Shown here in pieces: positions 8,430 through 17,944 of a stretch of DNA of 64,000 nt. A model generated the notes under the pieces. That model was not told the origin of the DNA, did no database searches, and saw only the letters and a list, made by a program, of their open reading frames with translations. How positions within the stretch are numbered: the stretch's first letter is position 1; each line of letters begins with the position of its first letter. The stretch comes from Microbacterium sp. Clip185 (GTDB lineage Bacteria > Actinomycetota > Actinomycetes > Actinomycetales > Microbacteriaceae). Where the stretch lies: positions 3,038,001-3,102,000 of the forward strand of contig NZ_CP117996.1 of NCBI RefSeq assembly GCF_028743715.1, given 5' to 3'. The position numbers and the translations under genes are program-made.

Positions 8430-10796
8430 GTGAACCGCACCTCTCCCCCCGCTCCTCGCCGAGACATCCAGGGCCTGCGCGCCCTCGCTGTGCTCGCGGT
8501 CGTCGGCGCCCACGCCGCCGGGTGGCCCCGCGGCGGCTTCGTGGGCGTCGATGTGTTCTTCGTCATTTCCGGCTTTCTGATCACCGGCCTGCTGCTGCGC
8601 GAGGTCGAGACGACGGGGCGGGTGAGACTGGCCCGCTTCTACGGGCGGCGAGCGCGGCGGCTGCTGCCGGCGGCGCTGATCGTGCTCGGCCTCACCGTCG
8701 GCGCCGGCTTCGTCGTGTTCAACGCGGTCGTCGCTCAGCGCACCCTCCACGACGCCGCATGGTCGGCGCTCTTCGCGGCGAACTGGCACTTCGCGGCGGA
8801 CGGCACCGACTACTTCCACGCGACGGATGCGGCCTCCGCGCTGCAGCACTTCTGGTCACTGTCGGTCGAGGAGCAGTTCTACCTCGTGTGGCCGGGGCTC
8901 GTGATGCTCAGCCTCCTGCTGCTGCCCGCCGCCGCGCGGGGCGGTCGACGCGGGCGCCTCAACGTGGGGGCGGTCGCGACGGTGATCGTGTTCGTCTCTG
9001 CCCTGTGGGCCGCATCCCAGACGACGTCAGAGCCGACGGTGGCCTACTTCTCCACACTGACTCGCGCGTGGGAGCTGGGCGTGGGAGCCGTCCTGGCCGC
9101 CGCTGCGCCGCTGCTCGCGCGCATCCCCCGACCCGTCGGCGGATTGATGGGGTGGGTCGGCCTCGCGGGCATCCTGACGGCTTTCGCAGTGATCGATCCC
9201 GCCGCGGGCGGCTTCCCCGCGCCCTGGGCTGCCCTCCCCGTCGCCGCCACGGCGCTCGTGCTGGCGGGCGGGGTCGCCGGCGATCCGCGCCACCGCCACC
9301 TCTTCCCCCTGACCAACCCCGTCAGCGTGTTCGTCGGCGACATGTCGTACTCGCTGTACCTGTGGCACTTCCCCGCCATCGTGCTCGCCTCGGTCGTGCT
9401 CGCCGGACACGACGGCGCGCTCTGGCTCACGCTCGGGGCGATCGCGGTCCTCTCGCTGGCGACCTACCTCATCGTGGAGCAGCCGTTGCGGTATGCGCCG
9501 CTGCTGCCGACTCGAGCGGATGCGGTCGAGCCGGCTGCGGCCGAGCCGATCGCCGCCCAGCCCGCCGCCGCTCCGGCGGTGCCGGCCGCACCGCAGCCGC
9601 GCGTGGTGGCGACGCGCCCCGCGGGGTGGACGCCGGGCACCCGGTACTACCCCGGCTCGCCCCGGCCGCGACCGCTCGCCGCCGACCCCGTCATCGAACC
9701 GGAACTCGCCGATCCCGATCCGGAACCGGTCGTCGTGCCGCTCGCCGCGCCGGACACCTCGCCCGCGGAGCAGGAGCGCGGGAGTCGGTCCGCCTGGAAG
9801 GCGTGGCGGGCCCGCTTCGGAACGCAGATCGCTCTCGCCTCCTCGGGGCTCGGCATCGCCGTCCTGGCGGCCGTACTGGTGGCGCAGAGCATCTTCGGCG
9901 CACCCGTGATCGGGCCTCTCACCCCGCCCGCCGAGGCGCAGGGAGACGGCGGCGACGACCCGATCGCCGCCGTGCAGAGCGAGCTGGCGGCCGCCGCATC
10001 CGCCACCGCATGGCCTGCGCTCTCTCCCTCTCTGGACACCGTGATCGCGCGCGGCTCTGCGGACAATCCGGCACGGGACTGCTTCGCACCCGACGTGGCA
10101 CCGGATGCAGGCCGGTGCAGCTGGGGGTCGGAGCAGGCCCCCACCCGCATCCACCTCGTCGGGGATTCGACCGCCATGGCCTACGCCCCGGCGTTCAAGA
10201 AGATGGCGGAGGACAGCGGCGGCGCCATCCGCGTCACGACCGTGGGGCTCTACGGCTGCCGATTCACCGACGTGGCCGTGCAGAACGACGGCGCCGGCGT
10301 CATGGCGGCCTGCGAGCAGCGCAAGGCCGACGTGCGCGCCATGGTGCTCGCCGACGCCCCGAACATCGTCGTGATGAGCAACGCCTACACCCTGGGCCAC
10401 ACGCCGGCCGGGCAGGATCTGAGCGCCGAGACGCTCATCGCCTCGCAGCAGGCGGAGGCGGCCGGATACGGTGCGCCGGGACGGATCGTCCATCTCGCGC
10501 CACCCCCGGAGGGCGCCGACCTCGCTCGCTGCTACTCGCCGCTGACCTCGCCCTACGACTGCGCGAGCGCGGTGTCACCGACCTGGCAGCAGATGGAGGC
10601 TCTGGCAGAGCGGACAGCCGCCGCATCAGGTGATCACGCGATCAGCTCGCTGCCGTTCAGCTGCTGGGAGGGCGTGTGCCCGGCATTCGCGGGAACTCTG
10701 CCGGTCAAGTACGACCAGACGCACCTCAGTGTGCCGTTCGCGGAGCGCATCGCCCCGATCCTGCAGGCCGAGCTCACTGCGGCCGGACTTATGTGA
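8430..10796 (+). CDS. OafA/YrhL-type acyltransferase with SGNH domain
   Basis: 788 aa. Residues 1-360 form the acyltransferase-3 domain with about ten membrane helices; it opens with RDIQGLRALAVLAVVGAHA (catalytic-type histidine in this family) and has FSVEEQFY-like LSVEEQFYLVWP. A long Ala/Pro-rich linker (about 365-465) and one more helix lead to an extracytoplasmic SGNH hydrolase-like domain with GDSTAMAY (about 578) and the C-terminal DQTHLS carrying the Asp-His pair. This architecture O-acetylates cell-surface glycans, with the membrane part passing the acyl group to the outer SGNH domain. The start is GTG with no clear ribosome site; a hairpin precedes it. Confidence 0.92.
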   Translation: MNRTSPPAPRRDIQGLRALAVLAVVGAHAAGWPRGGFVGVDVFFVISGFLITGLLLREVETTGRVRLARFYGRRARRLLPAALIVLGLTVGAGFVVFNAVVAQRTLHDAAWSALFAANWHFAADGTDYFHATDAASALQHFWSLSVEEQFYLVWPGLVMLSLLLLPAAARGGRRGRLNVGAVATVIVFVSALWAASQTTSEPTVAYFSTLTRAWELGVGAVLAAAAPLLARIPRPVGGLMGWVGLAGILTAFAVIDPAAGGFPAPWAALPVAATALVLAGGVAGDPRHRHLFPLTNPVSVFVGDMSYSLYLWHFPAIVLASVVLAGHDGALWLTLGAIAVLSLATYLIVEQPLRYAPLLPTRADAVEPAAAEPIAAQPAAAPAVPAAPQPRVVATRPAGWTPGTRYYPGSPRPRPLAADPVIEPELADPDPEPVVVPLAAPDTSPAEQERGSRSAWKAWRARFGTQIALASSGLGIAVLAAVLVAQSIFGAPVIGPLTPPAEAQGDGGDDPIAAVQSELAAAASATAWPALSPSLDTVIARGSADNPARDCFAPDVAPDAGRCSWGSEQAPTRIHLVGDSTAMAYAPAFKKMAEDSGGAIRVTTVGLYGCRFTDVAVQNDGAGVMAACEQRKADVRAMVLADAPNIVVMSNAYTLGHTPAGQDLSAETLIASQQAEAAGYGAPGRIVHLAPPPEGADLARCYSPLTSPYDCASAVSPTWQQMEALAERTAAASGDHAISSLPFSCWEGVCPAFAGTLPVKYDQTHLSVPFAERIAPILQAELTAAGLM

Positions 10797-10844
10797 CCCG
10801 CGGCGTTCATAGCGTCTGCTTCGCTCACCCTTAAGTTCGCTCGT

Positions 10845-10858
10845 TATACGTTCGTATA
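10845..10858. promoter_or_regulatory. Palindrome TATACG-TT-CGTATA over the chorismate mutase start
   Basis: Perfect 6-bp arms with a 2-bp centre; its last base is the A of the ATG start. TATACG also fits a -10 hexamer seven bases before ATG, so this may be promoter and operator in one for a leaderless mRNA. Confidence 0.45.
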
Positions 10859-11514
10859 TGACAGACGTGCGTCTTACGAAATCGTCCGCTCCGACCCCGG
10901 CTCGCCGCCGCTTGCGCGCACTTGCCGCCACCGCGGCCTTCCTCTCCGCGACCATCGGAGGTCTCGCCGCGGCTGCCCCCGCATCCGCGCAGACCCTCCC
11001 CGGTGAACGCGTCGCCGCATCCGCCGCATCCGAGGCACTGGCACCCCTCGGCGATCTGCTGCGCGAACGACTGCTGCTGGCGGACACGGTCGCTCAGGCG
11101 AAGTGGGTCAAGGGCACGCCCGTCTCGGACCCCGCCCGCGAGAAGAAGGTCATCGACGACGCGGTCGCGCTTGCGGCACAGAAGGGCGTCGACGCCGATC
11201 TCGTGCGTCGCGTGGTCTCGGCGCAGATCGCGGCCAGCAAAACGGTGCAGAACCGCCTGATCACCGAATGGAGTCACGACCCCGCGAACGCACCCACGGT
11301 GGCGCCGGATCTCACACAGGTGCGGCAGCGACTCGACGCCATCGACACCGACCTCGTCGACGTCCTGGGCACGGTGCAGCAGCTGAGCGCGGACCCCGGT
11401 TGCGCGCACCTCGTCGACGCCGAGCGCACCCGCGAGTACCCGGGGTTCGATGCCGTGCACCGCAAGGGCGTGCACGTGGCGTGGGGCGGCTTCTGCACCC
11501 CCACGCAGAGCTGA
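10858..11514 (+). CDS. Secreted chorismate mutase (AroQ-gamma)
   Basis: 218 aa. A signal peptide (RRRLRALAATAAFLSATIGG, cleavage near ASA-Q at about 44-46) precedes an all-helical AroQ domain. Family signatures: RERLLLADTVAQAKW with the active-site Arg and Lys, PVSDPAREKKVI with the Asp/Arg/Glu cluster, and VSAQIAASKTVQ with a glutamine. This is the exported form known from Mycobacterium tuberculosis (converting chorismate to prephenate outside the cytoplasm, where the purpose is unclear). C-terminal cysteines (DPGCAHL, GGFCTP) match the disulfide of that family. It stands alone, with no aromatic-pathway neighbours, and lacks a ribosome site at its ATG. Confidence 0.9.
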   Translation: MTDVRLTKSSAPTPARRRLRALAATAAFLSATIGGLAAAAPASAQTLPGERVAASAASEALAPLGDLLRERLLLADTVAQAKWVKGTPVSDPAREKKVIDDAVALAAQKGVDADLVRRVVSAQIAASKTVQNRLITEWSHDPANAPTVAPDLTQVRQRLDAIDTDLVDVLGTVQQLSADPGCAHLVDAERTREYPGFDAVHRKGVHVAWGGFCTPTQS

Positions 11515-11535
11515 TCCCGACCGCGCGGTGATGGT

Positions 11536-11549
11536 GGGACCTAGGTCCC
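11536..11549. promoter_or_regulatory. DosR-type box GGGACCTAGGTCCC
   Basis: A perfect 14-bp palindrome 107 bp before the DoxX start. It keeps the GGGAC...GTCCC core of the mycobacterial DosR consensus (GGGACTWWAGTCCC). A DosR-like regulator with a near-identical DNA-binding helix is encoded about 1 kb away. Confidence 0.65.
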
Positions 11550-11656
11550 TATTCGCACCCGAGCGAGCGGAGGAGGGTGGAACCACCAAACACACACAGC
11601 CCCCAGGTTCCGGCCCCACACCGCCGCTCCGAGGGATCGAAAGGAGCACACCTCTC

Positions 11657-12232
11657 ATGGCCACCATCACCGCAAACGTCCGGGCGCAGGTCGCTGCCAA
11701 GCCGATCACGGCAGAGGCGAGCGTCGTCACGAGCCTCGCGGCTCGACGCACCGTCGCCATCGCACGTTTCGCGACCGGCTTCATCTTCCTGTGGGCCTTC
11801 CTCGACAAGACCTTCGGCCTGGGCTTCTCCACCCCGGTCGAGCGGGCCTGGATCAACGGCGGCACGCCGGCCCAGGGCTTCCTCAACAGCGAGGCCGTGA
11901 GCGGCCCGTTCAAGGGCATCTTCCAAGCGATCGCGACGCCGCTGACCGACGTCCTGTTCATGGCCGGCATGCTCGGCGTGGGACTGGCCGTCATGCTCGG
12001 CATCGGGATGCGGGTCGCCGCCGTCGCAGGCAGCGCGATCATGTTCTTCATGTGGATGGCGGAGTTCCCGATGATCTGGGGCACCGGCTCCACCAACCCG
12101 GTCGTCGACTACCACATCATCTACGCCCTCATGCTCATCGTTTTCGTCGCACTTGCGGCCGGCGAAACGTGGGGCCTCGGCGCCCAGTGGCGCAAGCTGC
12201 CCATCGTGCAGAAGAACCACTGGCTCATCTAG
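11657..12232 (+). CDS. DoxX-like membrane protein
   Basis: 191 aa with four predicted membrane helices: about 35-52 (AIARFATGFIFLWAFLDKT), 95-115, 117-140 and 150-168. This matches the DoxX/TQO-small-subunit-like family, membrane proteins linked to respiration, oxidative stress and quinone redox reactions; no enzyme site can be read. The ATG follows AAGGAG. A perfect DosR-type palindrome upstream and the neighbouring DosR/DosS-like genes suggest control by oxygen or redox state, which is an inference. A GC-rich hairpin just downstream probably ends the transcript. Confidence 0.85.
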   Translation: MATITANVRAQVAAKPITAEASVVTSLAARRTVAIARFATGFIFLWAFLDKTFGLGFSTPVERAWINGGTPAQGFLNSEAVSGPFKGIFQAIATPLTDVLFMAGMLGVGLAVMLGIGMRVAAVAGSAIMFFMWMAEFPMIWGTGSTNPVVDYHIIYALMLIVFVALAAGETWGLGAQWRKLPIVQKNHWLI

Positions 12233-12251
12233 CCGACCTGCTGGCCGCGTG

Positions 12252-12290
12252 ACGGTGCGGCGCTTCCTCGCCCGGGGAGCGCCGCATCGT
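12252..12290 (+). terminator. Hairpin terminator after the DoxX gene
   Basis: ACGGTGCGGCGCTTCC pairs with GGAGCGCCGCATCGT with few mismatches and an 8-base loop, starting 20 bp after the stop codon. It has no long T tract, as is common in high-GC actinobacteria. Confidence 0.6.
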
Positions 12291-12376
12291 CATGTCTGCA
12301 TGTCCGCCCTTCTCGCCCTCGTGCGGCACCCGCCCCAGAGCCTCGCGGCCCGCTCCCGACCCCGGGGCCTCTGCAT

Positions 12377-12585
12377 GTTCGAGGGACCCGGAACGTCACG
12401 CCCACGGCCCGAACACGACAACACGCGTCCCTCGAACGAGAACACCCCACGTTGAAGGGACCCGGAACGTCACGCCCACGGCCCGAACACGACAACACGC
12501 GTCCCTCGAACAAGAGGACGCCCCATTCGAGGGACGCGAAACGTCACGCCCGCGGCCCGAACGCGACAACACGCGTCCCTCGAAC
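12377..12585. repeat. Three 61-bp palindromic repeats with a 74-bp period
   Basis: Units at 12377-12437, 12451-12511 and 12525-12585, with two 13-bp spacers. Units begin GTTCGAGGGAC (or close variants) and end GTCCCTCGAAC, an 11-bp terminal inverted repeat; the middles are also near-identical among the three. They fill most of the 370-bp gap between the convergent DoxX and dosR-like genes; apart from the hairpin at 12252 I see no gene there. Confidence 0.9.
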
Positions 12586-12602
12586 GAGGAGCGGGGGCGG
12601 GG

Positions 12603-13226
12603 TCAGGAGCGGCGCTGCTCGGCGCGGTAGACGGCGGCCTGGGTGCGCCGCTCCATGCCGAGCTTGCGCAGCAGCCCCGACACGTAGTTCTTGACCGTTT
12701 TCTCGACCAGGTTGAGCTTCTCGCCGATCTGGCGGTTGGTCAGCCCGTCGGCGATGAGGTCCAGGATCTGCCGCTCGCGCAGCGTGAGGTCGACCTCGGG
12801 CGCCGCATCCGCATCCGCACGCGAGCGGACGAGCTCGGCTGCGCGGGTTCCGGTGAGCGTCTTGCCCGCCGCGACTTGACGGATGCTGTCCAGCAGCCCG
12901 TTCGCGCGGATGTCCTTGAGAACGTAGCCCGCAGCGCCGGCGAGCACCGCCGCTTCGCTGGCACGGTCGTCGTCGAACGCGGTGAGGATGAGGCACGCGA
13001 TCTCCGGATGCGCGGAGCGTACGTCGCGGCAGACGTCGATGCCATCGCCGTCGGGCAGGCGCATGTCGAGCACCGCGACATCCGGACGCACCGCATCCAC
13101 GCGCGGGAGCGTCTGCGCCGCCGTCGACGCTTCGCCGACGACCTCCATATCGGGTGCGGCGTCGATGAGGTCGACGACCCCGCGGCGCACGAGTTCGTGG
13201 TCATCGAGAACGAAGACGCGGATCAT
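12603..13226 (-). CDS. DosR/DevR-like NarL-family response regulator
   Basis: 207 aa. Receiver domain 1-120 has the acidic pair in VFVLDDHE, phosphoacceptor Asp54 in VLDMRLPDGDG, and the Lys of YVLKDI. A LuxR-type helix-turn-helix lies at 140-200; its recognition region (TNRQIGEKLNLVEKTVKNYV, then LGMERRTQAAVY) is almost that of mycobacterial DosR, which binds GGGACT-type palindromes under hypoxia and nitric oxide. It overlaps the upstream sensor gene by four bases (ATGA), so the pair is co-translated. A matching palindrome sits upstream of the nearby DoxX gene. The symbol is left out because function in this organism is inferred. Confidence 0.92.
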   Translation of the reverse strand: MIRVFVLDDHELVRRGVVDLIDAAPDMEVVGEASTAAQTLPRVDAVRPDVAVLDMRLPDGDGIDVCRDVRSAHPEIACLILTAFDDDRASEAAVLAGAAGYVLKDIRANGLLDSIRQVAAGKTLTGTRAAELVRSRADADAAPEVDLTLRERQILDLIADGLTNRQIGEKLNLVEKTVKNYVSGLLRKLGMERRTQAAVYRAEQRRS

Positions 13227-14866
13227 GAATCGGCCTCCTGCCGGGAAGTGTCGTCATCGGATGCGGCCGTCGGAGCTGCCAGCGGCACGCTCCACGCGGC
13301 GAGGGTGCCGCCGCCGGGGCGGGGTGCGAGTGCGAAGGTGCCTCCGCGGGCCTCGGCGCGGGCCTGCAGATTGCTGAGCCCGCTGCGCCGTTCCCGCGCA
13401 GGGTCGAGCCCCCGACCGTCGTCGCCGACCTCGATGAGGATGCGACCTCCGCGCACCTCCACCCGCACTTCGGCGTGCGAGGCACGCGCGTGGCGGACGA
13501 CGTTCGAGAGCGCCTCGCGCACGACGGCGGCGGCCTCCGGGGCGAGATCGGCGGGGACGTCGTGGTCGACGGGACCACGGAAGACCAGCCGCGGCGGCTC
13601 CGCGAGAAGGGCTCGATACTCTCCGACGACGTCGACGATGCGGTCGCGCAGCGTGACGCCGCCCACGTCGTCGTGCTGCAGCGCGAAGATCGCGGTGCGG
13701 ATCTCGGCGATCGCCTCGTCGAGGGCGTCGATCTGCGCCGAGAGGCGGTCGCCCAAGCGCGGATCGTCGACACCGGCAGAAACCACCTGCAGTTGCATGC
13801 CCGCGGCGAACAGCCGCTGAATCACGTTGTCGTGCAGGTCGCGGGCGATGCGGCCGCGGTCCTCCAGCAGGGCGAGCCGATGACGGTCGGCACGCGCGCG
13901 ACTCAGTTCTCCGGCCAGGTCCGCAACGGAGGCCAGCGCGGTCGTGCGGCGGATGTCGTCGTCGCTGAACGGCCGTTCACGCAGGTGCCGAGCCAGCAGC
14001 ACCCCCACATCCGCGCCGTCCTGTCCGCCGAGACTCACCACGAACGCGTCGCCGAATCGCACGGTCTCGCCCTCGAAAGTGGGCAACGCCACCTCGGGAA
14101 GCACAGTGGCCCCCGTCGCGAGCAGAGCGCGGGCGACCCGGTCGTGACCGGGCAGCTCCACGCTCTCCAGCTGTCGCGCCATCGCGTCGCCTCGCACGAT
14201 CTGCAGCCGCACGGTGCCGCGCTCGGTGGAGGTGATGATCGCCACGAGAGCCGCACCGGTCAGCATCGGCAGCTGCTCCGCGAGCAGTCGGTAGGGCCGC
14301 TCGTCGTCGACCTCGAGAAAGGCCGCGCGCACCTCGGCGGTCGCCGCGGCCCACCGCTCGCGCAGCCGGGCGGCCTCGTACAACCGCGCCTTCTCGATCG
14401 CGATGCCCGCCGTCACGGCGAGCGAGCGCAGCAGCTCGGTGTCTTCTTCGGTGAAGTGGCCTTCAGGATGCTCGGCCAGATAGAGGTTGCCGAACATCTC
14501 CTCACGCACCCGGATCGGGACGCCGACGAAGCTGTCCATGTGGGGGTGGTGCGCGGGGAATCCGGTGAACCGCGGGTCGGCGGCGACGTGGTCGACCCGC
14601 ACACTCTCGGACACGATGGCTCCCAGCAGCCCGCGCCCGCGCGGCGGATGCCCCATCCGCGCCGCGGTCTTCTCGTCGATGCCGACGTGCACGAAATCGA
14701 CGATCGTGCCGTCCGCGCCCAGTACCCCGATCGCGCCGTACCGCGCGCCGACGAGGTCCACGGCGGACTCCACGATCTCGCGCAGCACGGAGTGCAGATG
14801 GATGTGTCCGACGATCGCCTGGTTGAGCGAGAGCAGGCTGCGCAGTCGCGCCTCGATGTCGGCCAC
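13223..14866 (-). CDS. DosS/DevS-like GAF sensor histidine kinase
   Basis: 547 aa. Two GAF domains (about 20-165 and 185-320), then HisKA_3 with phosphoacceptor His345 in ARDLHDNVIQRLF, and a C-terminal HATPase with EALSNVVRHAR and VGDDGRGLD. GAF-A resembles the heme-binding domain of DosS/DosT: GFPAHHPHMDSFVGVPIRVR keeps the histidine (about His107) that corresponds to the proximal heme ligand in that family, so oxygen/NO/redox sensing is plausible but unproven. No membrane segment is seen. The GTG start at 14866 follows a GGGGAGG site and gives the usual N-terminus; a longer frame to 14974 would run toward the intergenic palindrome and is less likely. Confidence 0.9.
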   Translation of the reverse strand: MADIEARLRSLLSLNQAIVGHIHLHSVLREIVESAVDLVGARYGAIGVLGADGTIVDFVHVGIDEKTAARMGHPPRGRGLLGAIVSESVRVDHVAADPRFTGFPAHHPHMDSFVGVPIRVREEMFGNLYLAEHPEGHFTEEDTELLRSLAVTAGIAIEKARLYEAARLRERWAAATAEVRAAFLEVDDERPYRLLAEQLPMLTGAALVAIITSTERGTVRLQIVRGDAMARQLESVELPGHDRVARALLATGATVLPEVALPTFEGETVRFGDAFVVSLGGQDGADVGVLLARHLRERPFSDDDIRRTTALASVADLAGELSRARADRHRLALLEDRGRIARDLHDNVIQRLFAAGMQLQVVSAGVDDPRLGDRLSAQIDALDEAIAEIRTAIFALQHDDVGGVTLRDRIVDVVGEYRALLAEPPRLVFRGPVDHDVPADLAPEAAAVVREALSNVVRHARASHAEVRVEVRGGRILIEVGDDGRGLDPARERRSGLSNLQARAEARGGTFALAPRPGGGTLAAWSVPLAAPTAASDDDTSRQEADS

Positions 14867-14977
14867 GGTCCCCTCCCCTGGTGTCGCGCCCAAGTCTAGG
14901 TGCGCCCCTGTCCGGCCCCTCCGACCGCCGCCGTGACTACTGCGCCCTCCCCCGCCCCCGCTCCTCTCACCCACCCC

Positions 14978-15027
14978 GTTCGCCTGTCACAGATCGAGCC
15001 GGCGGGCTCGATCTGTGACAGGCGAAC
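14978..15027. repeat. 50-bp perfect hairpin between divergent genes
   Basis: Perfect 23-bp arms (14978-15000 and 15005-15027; core CTGTCACAGATCGAGCC) around a GGCG loop. It lies in the 271-bp gap between the sensor kinase and the aldehyde dehydrogenase, which diverge, so it cannot be a simple terminator for either gene. The rest of this gap shows no gene. Confidence 0.85.
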
Positions 15028-15137
15028 AAAACGGGCGACCCCCGACGACCGGGGCGTTGTGCTCGAGGCGCGGTTCACAGCATCCGGGATGCCGGGCGCG
15101 GCACACTTGCCTGGTGGCCCACCCGAAGGAGAGCGCC

Positions 15138-16874
15138 GTGCCCGCGTCCGAGTCCTCTGCAACGCCCGCGCCTGTGTCCACGCCCGAGCTCGATCCGCGG
15201 CTGCGCGCCGCGATCGACGACGACCTCGTCGCGCTCCGCCAGGGCGCCGCCCTCTGGATGCGCTCGAGCATCGTCGAGCGCATCCGGGCACTCGCGGCCA
15301 CGAGGGATGCGGTCGGCACCGCCGCCGCGGACTGGGCCGGCATCGCCGCGCGCGCGAAGGGACTCGCGCCCGACCATCCGCTGCGCGGCGAGGAATGGCT
15401 CTCCGGTCCCTACGCGGTGCTCGGCGCGCTCGACGGCTACCTCGCGACGCTTCACCGCATCGCCGCCGGCGGCAGCCCGCTCGACGGCGTGCGGATCGAT
15501 AGAGCCCCGGGCGACCGTGTCCGCGCGCACGTCTTCCCCCGCGAGCCCATCGACAACCTGCTGCTGTCGGGTTTCACGGGCGAGATCTGGCTGCGGCCCG
15601 GCACCGACGCCTCCACGGCGATCCGCAGCGCCGGGCTCGCGCAGGTCGCACCCGGGACCGCGGGGGTGGGGCTCGTGCTCGGCGCCGGGAACATCTCCGC
15701 GATCCCCGTGCTGGACGTGCTCTACGAGCTGCTCGCGTTCGACCGCGTGAGCCTGCTGAAGGTCAACCCCACCCAGGACGACCTCGTGCCGGTGTTCGAG
15801 CGCGCGCTCGCGCCGCTCATCGGGCGCGGGCTCGTGCGGATCGTCCGCGGAGGCGGGGATGTGGGCGCCTACCTCACTGCGCACGAGGGCATCGAGCACG
15901 TGCACATCACGGGGTCTGCCGCGACGTTCGACGCGATCGTCTGGGGCGACCGCGACCGCACGACGGACCAGCCGCGGCTCGGCACCCCCATCACGGCCGA
16001 GCTCGGCGGGGTGTCTCCGATCATCGTGGTGCCGGGCGAGTGGACCGACGCCGACCTCCGTTTCCAGGCGGCCCATATCGCGACGATGCGCCTGCACAAC
16101 AGCGGGCACAACTGCATCGCGGGTCAGGTCGTGCTGATGAGCGCGGACTGGCCGCAGCGGGAGCAGTTCCTGCGGGCGCTGCACGAGGCCTACCGCGACG
16201 CGCCGACCCGGCCGGTCTGGTACCCCCGCGCCGACGAACGACTGCACGCGCTCTCGGCCACGTATCCGCGCGCCGAGTGGTCGGCCGGGCACAGCCGCGC
16301 GCTCGTGCAGGTGGCGCCGGACGAGGACGCCGCCGAGCTCGAGACCACCGAGTACTTCGCCCCCGTCCTGGGGGTGGTCGAGCTCCCCGGCACGGGTCAG
16401 GGCTTCCTCGACGCCGCCGTCGCGCACGCGAACGAGTCGCTCGCCGGAACGCTCGGCGCCAACGTCATCGTCGACCCCGACACGGAGGATGCGATGGGGG
16501 CGGGCTTCGAGCGGGCGATCGCCGAGCTCCGCTACGGCGGCATCGCGATCAACGCGTGGACCGGCGTCCTGTTCGCGACGCCCGTGCTGAGTTGGGGCGC
16601 CTTCCCCGGCTCCGACGTGCGGGAGGTCGGGTCGGGGATCGGCGTGGTCCACAACACCTCGCTGCTGGCAGACGTCGAGCGCTCGGTGCTGCGAGGGCCC
16701 TTCCGTCCGTTTCCGCGCTCGATCGGCACGGGACGTTTCTCCGTGCTGCCCACCCCGCCGTGGTTCGTGTCCGCCCGCACGGCTGCGGCGGTCAGCGAGG
16801 GGCTGACCCGCTACCGGGTCGACCGCAATCCGCTCGGACTCGCCCTGACCCTCATCAGGGCGATGGGCGCGTGA
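15138..16874 (+). CDS. Aldehyde dehydrogenase family protein
   Basis: 578 aa, longer than the usual ~480-500 aa because of an N-terminal extension. The catalytic domain shows GAGNISAIP (cofactor region), HITGSAATFDAIVWG, AELGGVSP with the general-base glutamate, and NSGHNCIAGQ with the nucleophilic cysteine. It should oxidise an aldehyde with NAD(P)+, but the substrate is unknown and the GHNCIAG motif is not the classic GQxC. The GTG at 15138 follows AAGGAGA with good spacing. It converges with the prolyl aminopeptidase gene, only three bases apart. Its promoter region contains the 50-bp hairpin. Confidence 0.88.
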   Translation: MPASESSATPAPVSTPELDPRLRAAIDDDLVALRQGAALWMRSSIVERIRALAATRDAVGTAAADWAGIAARAKGLAPDHPLRGEEWLSGPYAVLGALDGYLATLHRIAAGGSPLDGVRIDRAPGDRVRAHVFPREPIDNLLLSGFTGEIWLRPGTDASTAIRSAGLAQVAPGTAGVGLVLGAGNISAIPVLDVLYELLAFDRVSLLKVNPTQDDLVPVFERALAPLIGRGLVRIVRGGGDVGAYLTAHEGIEHVHITGSAATFDAIVWGDRDRTTDQPRLGTPITAELGGVSPIIVVPGEWTDADLRFQAAHIATMRLHNSGHNCIAGQVVLMSADWPQREQFLRALHEAYRDAPTRPVWYPRADERLHALSATYPRAEWSAGHSRALVQVAPDEDAAELETTEYFAPVLGVVELPGTGQGFLDAAVAHANESLAGTLGANVIVDPDTEDAMGAGFERAIAELRYGGIAINAWTGVLFATPVLSWGAFPGSDVREVGSGIGVVHNTSLLADVERSVLRGPFRPFPRSIGTGRFSVLPTPPWFVSARTAAAVSEGLTRYRVDRNPLGLALTLIRAMGA

Positions 16875-16877
16875 GCC

Positions 16878-17891
<1,014 letters not shown>

Positions 17892-17932
17892 CTATGGGGC
17901 TCACCGGGATGTGTCCGTCGCGAGGCTGCTCG

Positions 17933-17938
17933 TATGCT
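17933..17938 (+). promoter_or_regulatory. -10 hexamer TATGCT of malate dehydrogenase
   Basis: TATGCT is followed by CATCGC and the ATG at 17945. Six bases between hexamer and start, with no ribosome site, point to a leaderless mRNA. Confidence 0.6.
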
Positions 17939-17944
17939 CATCGC

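Noticed and set aside
12377..12585. CRISPR-like appearance of regularly spaced repeats
   Set aside because: Repeats are 61 bp with 13-bp spacers, palindromic over the whole unit, and no cas genes are near. The same holds for 27963-28210, where the spacers are nearly identical to each other.
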